Source: an uncultured Pelagibacteraceae bacterium (GTDB lineage: Bacteria > Pseudomonadota > Alphaproteobacteria > Pelagibacterales > Pelagibacteraceae). From it: a stretch of DNA of 64,000 nucleotides. Location: positions 1-64,000 of the forward strand of contig CACJTN010000004.1 in NCBI GenBank assembly GCA_902596325.1, given 5' to 3'. Below the pieces are notes generated by a model, which made no database searches, was not told where the DNA came from, and saw only the letters and a list, made by a program, of their open reading frames with translations. Positions 42,617 to 52,478 of this stretch are shown here, one piece after another; the stretch's first letter is position 1, and every line of letters begins with the position of its first letter. The translations under genes were made by a program, and so were the position numbers.

Positions 42617-43543
42617 ATGTTTTCAGTTATTTTTCCCGGTCAAGGCTCTCAAAGTGTAGGTATGGCTAATGAATTATATAATAAATTTGAGACATTCAAA
42701 ATAAATTTTAAAAAAGCTGATGATCTATTAAATTATCAACTATCAAAAATTATACTCGAGGGTCCAGCTGATAAATTAAATTTAACGGAGAATACTCAAC
42801 CTGCAATTTTTTTAATTAGTTATTCAATTTTTCAAGTAATAAAAAATGAATTCGAAATTAATTTGAATGATGCTAAATATTTTGCAGGACATTCATTAGG
42901 AGAATACACAGCTCTTACGTGTTCTGGAGTGCTAAGTTTTGAAAATACAATTAAAATTTTAAAATTAAGAGGAAAAGCCATGCAAGAGGCAGTACCCAAA
43001 GGAGAAGGTGGAATGATAGCGGTTCTTGGATCAGAATTGGAAATATTAGAAGATATAATTAATAAAAAAAAAAATGAGTTTAAATGTTTTATTGCAAATG
43101 ATAATTCAAACGGCCAAATAGTTTTAAGTGGAACAATTAGTAATATTGAAAAATTATCGATATATTTAAATTCTTTAAATATAAAAAATATTAAATTAAG
43201 TGTTAGCGCACCTTTTCATTGTGAATTAATGAAAACCGCTACAGAATTGATGAGAAATGAGTTGGCAAAAATAGTTTTTAAAGAATTTCAAACATCTTTA
43301 ATTTCAAATGTTACTGCACAGGAAATTGATGATAATTTACTTATTCGTGATTTACTGATTCGTCAAATAGAAAGTAGAGTGAGATGGAGAGAAAGTGTTA
43401 ATTTTATGATAAAAAATGGTGTTAACAATTTTATTGAAATAGGACCGGGCAAAGTATTATCAGGATTAGTAAAAAGAATTGACAAAAAAGTAAAAGTGAG
43501 TGCAATTAATAGTGAAGAAGATATAAACAAAATTAAAATTTAA
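42617..43543 (+). CDS. fabD: malonyl-CoA-ACP transacylase
   Basis: FabD loads malonyl groups onto acyl carrier protein for fatty acid synthesis. The 308-residue protein has the FPGQGSQSVGMANELY N-terminus, active-site Ser in GHSLGEYTAL, an Arg/His region (KLRGKAMQEAVPKGEGGM, APFHCELM) and IGPGKVLSGLVKRI. It overlaps fabG by one base. The order fabD-fabG-acpP is normal. Confidence 0.95.
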   Translation: MFSVIFPGQGSQSVGMANELYNKFETFKINFKKADDLLNYQLSKIILEGPADKLNLTENTQPAIFLISYSIFQVIKNEFEINLNDAKYFAGHSLGEYTALTCSGVLSFENTIKILKLRGKAMQEAVPKGEGGMIAVLGSELEILEDIINKKKNEFKCFIANDNSNGQIVLSGTISNIEKLSIYLNSLNIKNIKLSVSAPFHCELMKTATELMRNELAKIVFKEFQTSLISNVTAQEIDDNLLIRDLLIRQIESRVRWRESVNFMIKNGVNNFIEIGPGKVLSGLVKRIDKKVKVSAINSEEDINKIKI

Positions 43544-44277
43544 TGATTGATTTTAAAAATAAAAAAATATTAATTACGGGTGCAACTGGAGGTATTGGAT
43601 ATTCTTTAGTTGAAAAATTTAATTTATTAGGCGGATCAATATTAGCAACAGGAACTAATGAGGATAAGCTTGATGATTTAAAAAAAAAATATTCAAAAAT
43701 AAAAACCATAAAATTTGATATATCTAAACATGAAGAAATTGAAAATATGATTGATAAAGCTACATCCGAATTGGATGGTTTAGATATATTAATAAATAAT
43801 GCTGGTATTACGAGTGATAATTTATCTCTTAGAATGAAAAAGGATGAATGGGAAAATGTTGTTAATATTAATCTAAGCTCAACTTTTTACTTCTGTAAAT
43901 TCGCAATAAAAAAAATGTTAAAAAATAAATACGGTAGGATTATTAATATAACCTCTATTGTTGGTCATACAGGAAATTTGGGTCAATCAAACTATTCTGC
44001 TTCTAAAGCAGGTATAATTGGGATGTCTAAAAGTCTGGCAGTTGAGTACGCAAAAAAAAATATAACTATAAATTGCGTTTCACCTGGTTTTATAGAAACA
44101 AAAATGACTGACAAAATATCTGAGGATATGAAAAGCATTTTAATTTCTAGAATACCAATGAACAAATTGGGCACAGGTTTAGATGTATCAAATACAGTTG
44201 CATTTTTGTCATCTGACGCAGCATCTTATATAACTGGAGAAACAATTCATGTTAATGGCGGAATGTATATGGCTTGA
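43543..44277 (+). CDS. fabG: 3-oxoacyl-ACP reductase
   Basis: FabG reduces 3-oxoacyl-ACP with NADPH. The 244-residue SDR has ITGATGGIGYSLVEKF, NNAGITSDNLSLRMKKDEW, Ser in NITSIVGHTG, and the Tyr-x-x-x-Lys motif in NYSASKAG; it ends in the FabG-typical SYITGETIHVNGGMYMA. It starts on the last bases of fabD and is followed after 34 bases by acpP. Compared with the SDR at 17113, this is clearly the FabG type. Confidence 0.95.
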   Translation: MIDFKNKKILITGATGGIGYSLVEKFNLLGGSILATGTNEDKLDDLKKKYSKIKTIKFDISKHEEIENMIDKATSELDGLDILINNAGITSDNLSLRMKKDEWENVVNINLSSTFYFCKFAIKKMLKNKYGRIINITSIVGHTGNLGQSNYSASKAGIIGMSKSLAVEYAKKNITINCVSPGFIETKMTDKISEDMKSILISRIPMNKLGTGLDVSNTVAFLSSDAASYITGETIHVNGGMYMA

Positions 44278-44311
44278 CAAACTTTATTAATAATTTAATA
44301 AAAGGATTAGT

Positions 44312-44551
44312 ATGTCTAATGAAATTTCAAATAAAGTAAAAAAAATAGTCGCTGACCACTTAGGAATAGACGAAGCTAAAGTTACTGATCAATCCAGCTT
44401 CATAGATGACTTAGGTGCAGATAGTTTAGATACAGTTGAGCTTGTAATGGCATTTGAAGAAGAGTTTGGTTCAGAAATATCTGATAGCGAGGCTGAGAAA
44501 ATTCTTACTGTTGGTGATGCTATAAAATTTATAGAAAACAAAGCAAACTAA
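44312..44551 (+). CDS. acpP: acyl carrier protein
   Basis: This 79-residue acidic carrier is modified by 4'-phosphopantetheine on Ser38 in [13 protein letters not shown]. The rest is classic Acp[21 protein letters not shown] and [21 protein letters not shown] weak Shine-Dalgarno (AAAGGAT) lies before the ATG. In most alphaproteobacteria fabF follows; here the next gene is gmk. Confidence 0.97.
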   Translation: MSNEISNKVKKIVADHLGIDEAKVTDQSSFIDDLGADSLDTVELVMAFEEEFGSEISDSEAEKILTVGDAIKFIENKAN

Positions 44552-44560
44552 ATTTTTTAC

Positions 44561-45193
44561 ATGTCATCAGAAAATGACGGAGCAATTATAATATTATCTT
44601 CCCCGTCAGGTGCAGGAAAAACTACACTTGTTAAAAAACTTAGTTCAATAGAAAATTTCGAGATATCTATTTCCTATACAACAAGAATCCCCAGATTAAA
44701 TGAAGTAAATGGAAAAGACTATTACTTTGTAAACACCAACGATTTTAATGATTTAATTAAAAAAAATGAATTATTAGAGTATGCGGAAGTATTTAGTAAT
44801 TTTTATGGTTCATCCAAAAAAAAAGTTATTGATAATTTAAAACTTGGTAAAAATGTTATTTTTGATATTGATTGGCAAGGCACTAAACAAATAAAAGAAA
44901 AAAAATTAAATTTTAAATTAATTTCTATTTTTATATTACCCCCATCTAAAAAAACTTTAATTAATAGACTTTCAGAACGAGAAAATAATAACGAAAATGT
45001 AATTAATGAACGAATGAAAAAATTTGAAACTGATGTAAAGCATTGGGTTGATTATGATTTTGTAGTTATAAATGATGAATTAGAAACATGTTTTAATGAA
45101 TTAAAAAATATAATTACGAAAATCTTAAATAATCAATTGTTTAAAATTGATAATAAAAAAATTCAAAATCACGTTGAAAATTTGCTTAGTTGA
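44561..45193 (+). CDS. gmk: guanylate kinase
   Basis: Gmk phosphorylates GMP to GDP. The 210-residue protein has the P-loop SSPSGAGKTTL, the GMP-binding region ISYTTRIPRLNEVNGKDYYF, LEYAEVFSNFYG and the DIDWQGTKQI motif. A short N-terminal extension precedes the P-loop. It follows acpP by 9 bases and its end overlaps the convergent rsmA end by 25 bases. It links to the guanine genes at the left of the window by pathway, not by location. Confidence 0.95.
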   Translation: MSSENDGAIIILSSPSGAGKTTLVKKLSSIENFEISISYTTRIPRLNEVNGKDYYFVNTNDFNDLIKKNELLEYAEVFSNFYGSSKKKVIDNLKLGKNVIFDIDWQGTKQIKEKKLNFKLISIFILPPSKKTLINRLSERENNNENVINERMKKFETDVKHWVDYDFVVINDELETCFNELKNIITKILNNQLFKIDNKKIQNHVENLLS

Positions 45194-45969
45194 TTTTCAT
45201 ATTCGCAACAAATTTTGTAGTAAGTTTCTGGACTTAATTTTTGAGGTCTATCGTTTAAATTTATTCGGAATTTTTCAGAAATTTTATTAATATCTTTAAA
45301 AAGAATTCTTAAGGGTTTTTTTATCATTTTTCTTCTAAACCCAAAAAATACTTTTGTAATATATTCTAAATTTTGTATCTCTTTTAATTTTGTATATTTT
45401 TTTTTGGGAGAAAACTCCAATAAGGAACTTTGTACTTTAGGTTTTGGATAGAAACAATTTGGGCTTATATCTTTGATTTTTCTTATATTTAGTTTCCACT
45501 GAGATATGATTGATATTCTGCTATAATTTTTAGTATTTTGTTTTGCGATTATTCTTTCAGCTACCTCTTTTTGAAACATAAATACTAATTTATCATAATA
45601 AAAACTTTCATTACTTTTTATTATTTTGATCAGTATTTCCGATGCAACATTATATGGAAGGTTGCCAAATATAGACAAATTTTTATAATTTTTTTCGATT
45701 ATAGATAAATCTAAAAAATCCTTATTTATTACTTCTACCTTGCCATTGAATTTATTTTTTAAATTTTGGCTTAAATTTTTATCTTTTTCAACTAAAATCA
45801 TCCTTTGAGGTCTCTTTAAAATTAGTTTTTCAGTTAAATTGCCTGTACCGGGTCCGATTTCTAAAATTGTAGAATTTTTATTTATGTTAGCTAAATTAGT
45901 TATTATATTAATTATATTATCATCAACCAAAAAATTTTGACCTAGACTTTTTTTTGGCTTTAATTTCAC
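45169..45969 (-). CDS. rsmA: 16S rRNA (adenine1518-N6/adenine1519-N6)-dimethyltransferase
   Basis: RsmA (KsgA) dimethylates two adjacent adenines near the 3' end of 16S rRNA. The 266-residue protein has KKSLGQNFLVDDNII, SAM site LEIGPGTGNLTEKL, NKDFLDL and the catalytic NLPYNVASEIL, then FYPKPKVQSSLLEF. It overlaps pdxA by 4 bases. The order surA-pdxA-rsmA is that of E. coli. Confidence 0.95.
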   Translation of the reverse strand: MKLKPKKSLGQNFLVDDNIINIITNLANINKNSTILEIGPGTGNLTEKLILKRPQRMILVEKDKNLSQNLKNKFNGKVEVINKDFLDLSIIEKNYKNLSIFGNLPYNVASEILIKIIKSNESFYYDKLVFMFQKEVAERIIAKQNTKNYSRISIISQWKLNIRKIKDISPNCFYPKPKVQSSLLEFSPKKKYTKLKEIQNLEYITKVFFGFRRKMIKKPLRILFKDINKISEKFRINLNDRPQKLSPETYYKICCEYENQLSKFST

Positions 45970-46937
45970 AAACTTCTCTCGAAAAAAAGGATGGATTGTA
46001 TTATTGATGTTGGATCAGATATATTTTTAGATATCATTTTCTCATTAGGCCCGTGATCAGGTGAAACTCTAACAAAAGGTAGACCGGCTGTTATATTTAT
46101 TGCATTGAATTTAAAAATAGATTTTATCGGCGTTAATACTTGATCATGATACATGCCAATTACTAAATCAAACTTATTATAATTTGGACTAATAAAAAAA
46201 GTATCCGATGAGAATGGTCCACTAATCTTTATACCATTTTTTTTTAAATTTTTAATTGAAGGTAATATTATTTTATCTTCCTCACTATAACTATCTGTTG
46301 TTTCGCAATGAGGATTTAATCCCAAAACAGCAATATTAGGATTTTTTTTTAAAAACTTCTTATAAAATTTATTTATCAATTTTATTTTATCTTTTATATT
46401 TTTTTTTGTGATTTTATTATTTACAAACTTTATAGGTACGTGGGTAGTAATTGGACTTACACTTAATTTTCTGTTGTATATTATCATAGCAACATTATTT
46501 GACGATGTTTTGTATTTTAAATATTCTGTTATGCCTGAGAATGACTTCTTTAAAAATTTTTTTTTGCTAATTGGACCATTTAGCAAACCAATAGCTTGTT
46601 TTTTTTTTAACAATTTTATTGCTGTATTAAATGAATTTTCTATATAATCATTAGATTTGTTAAAAATTTTTTGGAATGGTTTTCTGACGTCTAAATCAAC
46701 GTTAATTATATTTATATTCTTGTTATTTTTTATTAATTTAATTTTATCCTCAATTATTTCATTCGTATTATAGTTATAGTTAAAATAATTTAATTGTTTT
46801 TTTATAAGTTTTGCTGATCCAATTAGAATGATTGGTCTTTTAATTTTTTTTCTTAACTTTTTATATGCTTTTAAAAAAATTTCTATAAACACGCTTCTAG
46901 GTTCACCTAGTACTATTAATAAAGGTTTATAATTCAT
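45966..46937 (-). CDS. pdxA: 4-hydroxythreonine-4-phosphate dehydrogenase
   Basis: PdxA oxidises 4-phosphohydroxythreonine in DXP-dependent vitamin B6 synthesis. The 323-residue protein keeps the metal-binding histidines in ITTHVPI, GMYHDQVLTPIK and RVSPDHGPNEKM, and GLNPHCETTD. These motifs deviate somewhat from the common GLNPHAGEG and VDHGTAFD forms, showing divergence rather than loss. It overlaps the surA-like gene by 11 bases and rsmA by 4. Confidence 0.92.
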   Translation of the reverse strand: MNYKPLLIVLGEPRSVFIEIFLKAYKKLRKKIKRPIILIGSAKLIKKQLNYFNYNYNTNEIIEDKIKLIKNNKNINIINVDLDVRKPFQKIFNKSNDYIENSFNTAIKLLKKKQAIGLLNGPISKKKFLKKSFSGITEYLKYKTSSNNVAMIIYNRKLSVSPITTHVPIKFVNNKITKKNIKDKIKLINKFYKKFLKKNPNIAVLGLNPHCETTDSYSEEDKIILPSIKNLKKNGIKISGPFSSDTFFISPNYNKFDLVIGMYHDQVLTPIKSIFKFNAINITAGLPFVRVSPDHGPNEKMISKNISDPTSIIQSILFFERSL

Positions 46938-47859
46938 AAATAAAAATATTTTTTTTCAATTTATTAAATAAATTAATTGAATATTGGTTTAACTGTCTGT
47001 CTGTTTCTTTTTGAATTAAAATTTCAGTCTCCTTATCTAAATCAATTTCAGATTTAATTTTCCTCTTATTATCCAATTTTATTATTAAATAGCTATTACC
47101 AACCGGTATATAATTTGTTAAACCTCCAATTTCAATTTCGTCTAGTTGATTAGTTATTTTTTCTGATAATTGTAATTTATTAACCCATCCTATTTCTCCA
47201 CCAAATTTCGATGTATCAGATACACTATAGATATTGGCTGCGTTTTCAAAACCAGTACTTTTTATAGTATTTTTTATATCTAAATATTTTTTTTCTAAAT
47301 TCTCATTTTCCTCAAGATTAAATAATATTTCTTTTAAAAAATATTCATCAATAAAGACTTTATTTTTAAAATCATTTAAAACTTTTTTTTTCAAATCTTT
47401 TTTATTTATTGATATTTTGTTATTGTATCTATCGTATATTAATTTGTTCCAAAATAGCTCAACTCTAATTTTAAATTTTACCTGTTTTAAACTTAAGTTA
47501 AATAATGAAAAATGTTTTTCAATATTTTCTAAGTCATTTATTCCGAGTCTTTTGTTTATTTCTTTTAACACAATATCATCTACCTCTTTTGTATTCTCAT
47601 CAATTTTAAAATATTTTTTCAACTCTAAGTACTTTATTTTTTCTTTAATTATTGATCTGATTGCAATTTGATTGAGTTTATTTTTTTCTAAGGATGTTAA
47701 GTTATTGTTTAGTGAGACTAAATAATTTAATTCATCTATTACATCTTGATTGGTAATTATTTCATTTTCTAGCTTATAAAGTATTTTTATTTCGCTAGCT
47801 TTTGCAAAGTTAACAAAACTTAAAGCAACTATTGAAAAAAAAATTAATAGTTTTTTCAT
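46927..47859 (-). CDS. surA: SurA-like periplasmic peptidyl-prolyl isomerase
   Basis: This is a 310-residue exported chaperone with a signal peptide (MKKLLIFFSIVALSFVNFAK, cleavage near Ala22), a SurA N-terminal chaperone region (residues about 25-160, including ENEIITNQDVIDELNYLV) and one parvulin domain near residues 165-285 (FGGEIGWVNKLQLSEKI, IGGLTNYIPVGNSYLIIKL). E. coli SurA has two parvulin domains; here only one is clear. It helps outer membrane proteins fold, consistent with its position beside lptD. Confidence 0.87.
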   Translation of the reverse strand: MKKLLIFFSIVALSFVNFAKASEIKILYKLENEIITNQDVIDELNYLVSLNNNLTSLEKNKLNQIAIRSIIKEKIKYLELKKYFKIDENTKEVDDIVLKEINKRLGINDLENIEKHFSLFNLSLKQVKFKIRVELFWNKLIYDRYNNKISINKKDLKKKVLNDFKNKVFIDEYFLKEILFNLEENENLEKKYLDIKNTIKSTGFENAANIYSVSDTSKFGGEIGWVNKLQLSEKITNQLDEIEIGGLTNYIPVGNSYLIIKLDNKRKIKSEIDLDKETEILIQKETDRQLNQYSINLFNKLKKNIFIYEL

Positions 47860-47865
47860 GCTATA

Positions 47866-50229
47866 TTATCTTAAATTTGGAGTATTTATGCTCCCAAATG
47901 GAATTATTGTGATAGAGAAAAATATGTTTTCATCCGGATCTAGATCAACATCATCATAAAAAGTCTTTTTATATTCTACTGAGGCTTTTAAACAATCATT
48001 TTTGTACTCATAAACTAAATCATAATATTCTGTTAAATTACTATCTAAATTTTTATTTGTAGTGAAACCAAATGAATTATTTTTGTCAAATGAATATTTA
48101 GTTGTATTAGATATATAACTTCTATTATTAATACTGTTACTATCAGACAAATATTTAAAAGATGTCATAAAATTATTAACTAAAAAATTTGTTTCAGCAT
48201 AATTATAATTTAAATCATTTAAATCTTTACTTATTGAAAAAGTGTAATCTAGATTAAAAATATCTGATGGTATAAATTTTAAATTTCCTATTATATCTGA
48301 TCTTTTGTTACCTATTGTACTAGTTTTAGGTATATCTTTCTCTTCTTTAAAACGAAAAACTTGCCCTCCTGAAAGACTAAAAATTTCACTATTCTCATTA
48401 CTTAATTTATAATCAGCTCCTACGGTTAAAGACTCTCCACCCTCTAACATTGTATTCTCGTTCAGTCTATCAGTATTAAATAAACTAATAAAATTTACTC
48501 TCTTATCTTTGTTTCTAATGTTTTTTGTTTCTGTGGGACTTAGTCTAGCAGAAATTTTTGGTGTGAAATAAATTAATTTATCATTATCGATTTTTTTTAA
48601 AGGATACTGTCTATTTAAAATTATTCCTGACAACAATTTATTATCATAATCCTCCTTTAACTCAGATGAATTATCTCCCTTTGTGTTCACATTTTTAATA
48701 ATCAAATTAAAGTCATCAACAAAGCCATTTTCTGTTATTTTTTCATTAGTACTGTATAATAAGTTATTTACCAGTATTCCGTCGTATCGGTTAGTTTGAT
48801 ATTTTTTTTGATACCCTGATACATTTAAGTTTAAATTTCCATTTAAATTTGTATCTAATTTAGAAGTATAATTAAATGAAGGATAAACAAATTCATAACT
48901 ATCTGAACTTAATAATGTTAAATCTTCAAAAACCTCAAAAGATGATCTAAAACTGCTGCTTTCATTACTCTCTTCAAACTCTATATAGCTGTTTAATGTC
49001 GTGTGGCTGTCTACTAAGTTTGAATAAATATCATATTTTTTGAGATAATTTCGATTTGAAACAGTTTCAAAGTTTACCTCAAATTTATTATCAATATTAT
49101 TAGTAAAAAAATTTCCAAATAAATGGGTTACAGAGTTTTCATTATCTAACTTAATACTATGATCTAAAATTAGGTCAGATTTTTTAAATGCTTGTCTATA
49201 TTCGCTTTGTAACAAAAATTTGTCGTTAAAGAATAAACGAGGTGAAACAGTAAAATCCTCACTTTCTGATATAACTTTGTAATAAGGAATTTGTAGGGAG
49301 CTCCCCAAAAAAGAAGAATTATTTATTTTAGGCATCAGGAAACCAGATTGTCTTTTAACTGATGGATCAGGGTGATAAAAGTATGGAAAATATAAAACAG
49401 GTTTATCATATACTTTTAAAAATGCATTTTTATATTCTAGAATTTTATTTTTTTTATCGTGTTTAATCTCCTCAGCTTTCATTTCCCATGGAGGACATTT
49501 TTCTTTTTCATTTAATTTACAAGAAGTGAAAACTCCTTTACTTATTATAGTTTCATTTTTGTTATTAATTACTGAATTTCCAAAGATTCTAGGATCATTC
49601 TCTATATTTCCTAAAATTGATTTATTAAAAAATAATTTTATGTCTTTACCTTCAATCTCCCCATTTTCCATATCTATAAAAGCTTCTTTTAAAATAAAGT
49701 TATTTTCGTTTATATCTGTTAAATCTAAATCAAATACTTTTGCTTTTTTTTTGTTTAGGTCTAACTCAAATTTACCAAGCCTAATTTTATTACCATTTTT
49801 ATCTAAAAGAATAGATTTCTCATTAGAATAAACTGAATTATTATTCTTATCATAAATCACTTTATCCGAGCTTAAGGTATAATTATCCTGAAAAATAATT
49901 TCTGAGTTTCCACTTATTATAGCTTTATTTTCTATTCTACTAAATTTTATTTCATCAGATTTAATTTTCAAATCATTGGTTTTATCAGTTAAAAAAACAT
50001 TCCCAGAAGAAATCACTAAAGATTTTTTTTTATCTAAAATTGATCGTTCACTCAATATTATTAAATTATTATTTGATTCAACTTCAACTTCACCAATTGC
50101 ATTAATAATATTTCCTTCATCAGTGACATTCATAGAATTTGATTTCACTTTAAATTCATCAGATATTGATGAATTGTTAAATATAATAAATATAAAAATA
50201 TATAAAATTAATTTAATTTTATTTTTCAT
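47866..50229 (-). CDS. lptD: LPS-assembly protein LptD
   Basis: LptD is the outer membrane beta-barrel that inserts lipopolysaccharide. The 787-residue protein has a signal peptide (residues 1-24), an N-terminal OstA-type beta-taco (FKVKSNSMNVTDEGNIINAI), the LptD segment YPYFYHPDPSVKRQSGFLMP and a long barrel rich in N, S and Y. The conserved cysteine pair region (FTSCKLNEKEKCPPWEMKA) is near residue 238, with another Cys near 760. It overlaps the lptG end by 11 bases. With surA it forms the usual assembly operon. Confidence 0.93.
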   Translation of the reverse strand: MKNKIKLILYIFIFIIFNNSSISDEFKVKSNSMNVTDEGNIINAIGEVEVESNNNLIILSERSILDKKKSLVISSGNVFLTDKTNDLKIKSDEIKFSRIENKAIISGNSEIIFQDNYTLSSDKVIYDKNNNSVYSNEKSILLDKNGNKIRLGKFELDLNKKKAKVFDLDLTDINENNFILKEAFIDMENGEIEGKDIKLFFNKSILGNIENDPRIFGNSVINNKNETIISKGVFTSCKLNEKEKCPPWEMKAEEIKHDKKNKILEYKNAFLKVYDKPVLYFPYFYHPDPSVKRQSGFLMPKINNSSFLGSSLQIPYYKVISESEDFTVSPRLFFNDKFLLQSEYRQAFKKSDLILDHSIKLDNENSVTHLFGNFFTNNIDNKFEVNFETVSNRNYLKKYDIYSNLVDSHTTLNSYIEFEESNESSSFRSSFEVFEDLTLLSSDSYEFVYPSFNYTSKLDTNLNGNLNLNVSGYQKKYQTNRYDGILVNNLLYSTNEKITENGFVDDFNLIIKNVNTKGDNSSELKEDYDNKLLSGIILNRQYPLKKIDNDKLIYFTPKISARLSPTETKNIRNKDKRVNFISLFNTDRLNENTMLEGGESLTVGADYKLSNENSEIFSLSGGQVFRFKEEKDIPKTSTIGNKRSDIIGNLKFIPSDIFNLDYTFSISKDLNDLNYNYAETNFLVNNFMTSFKYLSDSNSINNRSYISNTTKYSFDKNNSFGFTTNKNLDSNLTEYYDLVYEYKNDCLKASVEYKKTFYDDVDLDPDENIFFSITIIPFGSINTPNLR

Positions 50230-51304
50230 TAATTTTTAATAAACCTATGGTTGAGAATAATGATAATATAAATATAGGGAACCATACAGATAAAAAAACT
50301 GGTATCCTTTCATTTGTTCCCATTATGTTAAATACATAATTTAAATAATAAATAAAAACAGAGAAAATAATACCTAATATTATATTGAAAATTTTAGATT
50401 TATTATACTTTACGTTCATCATTAGTATTGAACCTATTAATATCATTATAATAAAATAAATTGGTAGAGATAATATTTTATGTAGTTCACTTTCAATATC
50501 TAAAGTAGAATATCCTAGTGATTTAAAATCATTATACTGGTTTTTTAATTGCAGTAAATTTAAAGATGAAAGGTTAGAAAACAAATTATTAACTTTTAGA
50601 TAATCAAAATTGCTTTTGAAAAGCATTTTATCTCTTTTTGTAATTTTACCTGTGTTATCGTATTCTTTTATATTATTTATAATCCAGTTTTTTTCTTTAA
50701 TATCTGCAGTATCTGCAATTATTGTGTTGAAAAGTGTGAAATTATTATCTAATTGATTTATAGATAAATTTTTTAATATATTTTTTTCAATTATCTCAGC
50801 GTTAATAATGTTTATTGTATCTTCAACCTCGTCTTTAATCCATAATCCTTCTTCATTTATTACAGCAAGATATTTGTTATCGTCGGTAAAATTATTTTTA
50901 AAATTTAAATAATTATGTTTTAAACTTGAAGAAAATGTATGGAAAGCAAATATAATAATAATTCCCAAAACAAAAGTTAAAGTTGCAATAATTTTAATAA
51001 TATCAAAATTAGTTACTCCATAATTTTTTAACAATATTAATTCATTTTTATTGAATAGATTAATAAAAAAAAATTGTGTAGTTATTAAAAATATAAAAGG
51101 GAATATTTGAAAAACAATTGATGGAACATTCAAAAATGTAAAAAGTAATGGATAATATATTCCTAAATTAAGATTGTTAAAAAAACTTATTTCTTCGAGT
51201 ACATTTAAAACAAAAACCAAACTAGCAAAAATTAAAGTGATAATAAAAAAATTTTTTAAATAAAGTTTAATTAAATAATTTTTATGACCACTTAATAATT
51301 TCAT
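50219..51304 (-). CDS. lptG: LPS export ABC transporter permease LptG
   Basis: LptG is one of the two permeases that extract LPS from the inner membrane. The 361-residue protein has N-terminal helices with the YLIKLYLKNFFIITLIFASL start, the TNFDIIKIIATLTF coupling region, a periplasmic beta-jellyroll (about residues 120-250) and a final helix set including ILSLPIYFIIMILIGSIL. It starts 2 bases after lptF. The ATPase LptB is not in the window. Confidence 0.9.
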   Translation of the reverse strand: MKLLSGHKNYLIKLYLKNFFIITLIFASLVFVLNVLEEISFFNNLNLGIYYPLLFTFLNVPSIVFQIFPFIFLITTQFFFINLFNKNELILLKNYGVTNFDIIKIIATLTFVLGIIIIFAFHTFSSSLKHNYLNFKNNFTDDNKYLAVINEEGLWIKDEVEDTINIINAEIIEKNILKNLSINQLDNNFTLFNTIIADTADIKEKNWIINNIKEYDNTGKITKRDKMLFKSNFDYLKVNNLFSNLSSLNLLQLKNQYNDFKSLGYSTLDIESELHKILSLPIYFIIMILIGSILMMNVKYNKSKIFNIILGIIFSVFIYYLNYVFNIMGTNERIPVFLSVWFPIFILSLFSTIGLLKINEK

Positions 51305-51306
51305 AT

Positions 51307-52419
51307 CTAATCTTTTAATTTAAATTGTATAAATAAATAAAACATCAAACTTATTAAAAAAGGCATAATTAAGATTGAGATATTTTTTAATATAAATTCG
51401 CTTGAATATTTACTGAGTATCTGTGAAAGTATTATAAAAATCAAACCCACTAAAAAAACCGATATCTTGAATAATTTAAAATTATTTTCTAATTCTGATT
51501 TAAGAACCAAACAACTTCCAACTAAACTTATAATGAGGATATAAAACGGGACTATTATTCTTTTATAAATTTCCTCATTAACTGCAGATATACTATTTTT
51601 ATTGCAATTTAAATTTCTTTCAATAAATCCCACATCATACTTATAAATATTTCTTACACATTTTATTAGTAGCACGGTTGATTGCTCTTGTATTTTTGGT
51701 GCAATCGTAGTTTTGGTAGTGAAGTTTGAAAGATTAAATTTTGTTTTATCGAATGTAATTAAATTAGTGTTATTACTACTTCTATCAATAATGCTTCCAT
51801 TGTATAATTCCAAATAATATTCTTTATTAACTCTTTTGAGAAGACCTTGTTTTGCTAAAATAATTTGAGAAAAATCATCGCTACCTTCTTTCAAAAAAAT
51901 ATTTTCAAGTTGACCTTTGTCATTTTTTTTATCTATAAATATTGTTAAACCTTCAACCGCATTTATAAATTTCTTAGATTTCAATAAGGAGGGAAAATAA
52001 TCAATATTAGATGATCTAATATAAGATCTTGCTAAATCTTGACTTTTAGGAACAATAAAAGCATTTAATATAACTTGTATAATTATCAATGAAACTGAAA
52101 TTTTAATTATGAAATTCAAAAAATCTTTTTTTTTTATTCCATTAGTCCAAAGCACTATTAATTCGTTTTTTTCCTCATATCTTAAAATTGTATAAAAAAT
52201 AGAAATAAAAAAAATAAAAAGTAATAAACGGGAGAATATTTTAGGTAAGCTAAGTAGAGTATAATAAAAATATACTTTAAAACTATGTCCATCTTCAGAT
52301 ACAAAATCTAAGTAATTTACAGCTTGAATTACCCAAACTATTAGACTTAAACTTAAAATACCTATTAAAAAAAAACCGATAATATCAAAAAAAAATTTTC
52401 TAAAAATTAATTTTTCCAT
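51307..52419 (-). CDS. lptF: LPS export ABC transporter permease LptF
   Basis: This 370-residue YjgP/YjgQ-family permease pairs with LptG. It has LIFRKFFFDIIGFFLIGILS, SLPKIFSRLLLFIFFISIFY, the coupling region ELIVLWTNGIKKKDFLNFII, a periplasmic domain, and C-terminal helices. It heads the lptF-lptG-lptD-surA-pdxA-rsmA transcript. It diverges from pepA, the standard alphaproteobacterial arrangement, with 59 bases between. Confidence 0.91.
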   Translation of the reverse strand: MEKLIFRKFFFDIIGFFLIGILSLSLIVWVIQAVNYLDFVSEDGHSFKVYFYYTLLSLPKIFSRLLLFIFFISIFYTILRYEEKNELIVLWTNGIKKKDFLNFIIKISVSLIIIQVILNAFIVPKSQDLARSYIRSSNIDYFPSLLKSKKFINAVEGLTIFIDKKNDKGQLENIFLKEGSDDFSQIILAKQGLLKRVNKEYYLELYNGSIIDRSSNNTNLITFDKTKFNLSNFTTKTTIAPKIQEQSTVLLIKCVRNIYKYDVGFIERNLNCNKNSISAVNEEIYKRIIVPFYILIISLVGSCLVLKSELENNFKLFKISVFLVGLIFIILSQILSKYSSEFILKNISILIMPFLISLMFYLFIQFKLKD

Positions 52420-52478
52420 TGAATTGAATTAATATTATTCATATATAATCATTTACCTAAATTTATATTTTAAAAATT

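Noticed and set aside
44274-44302. A consensus -35 (TTGACA) overlapping the fabG stop as acpP promoter
   Set aside because: The nearest -10-like hexamer, TTTAAT, is only 14 bases away, and any start would leave no room for the Shine-Dalgarno of acpP.
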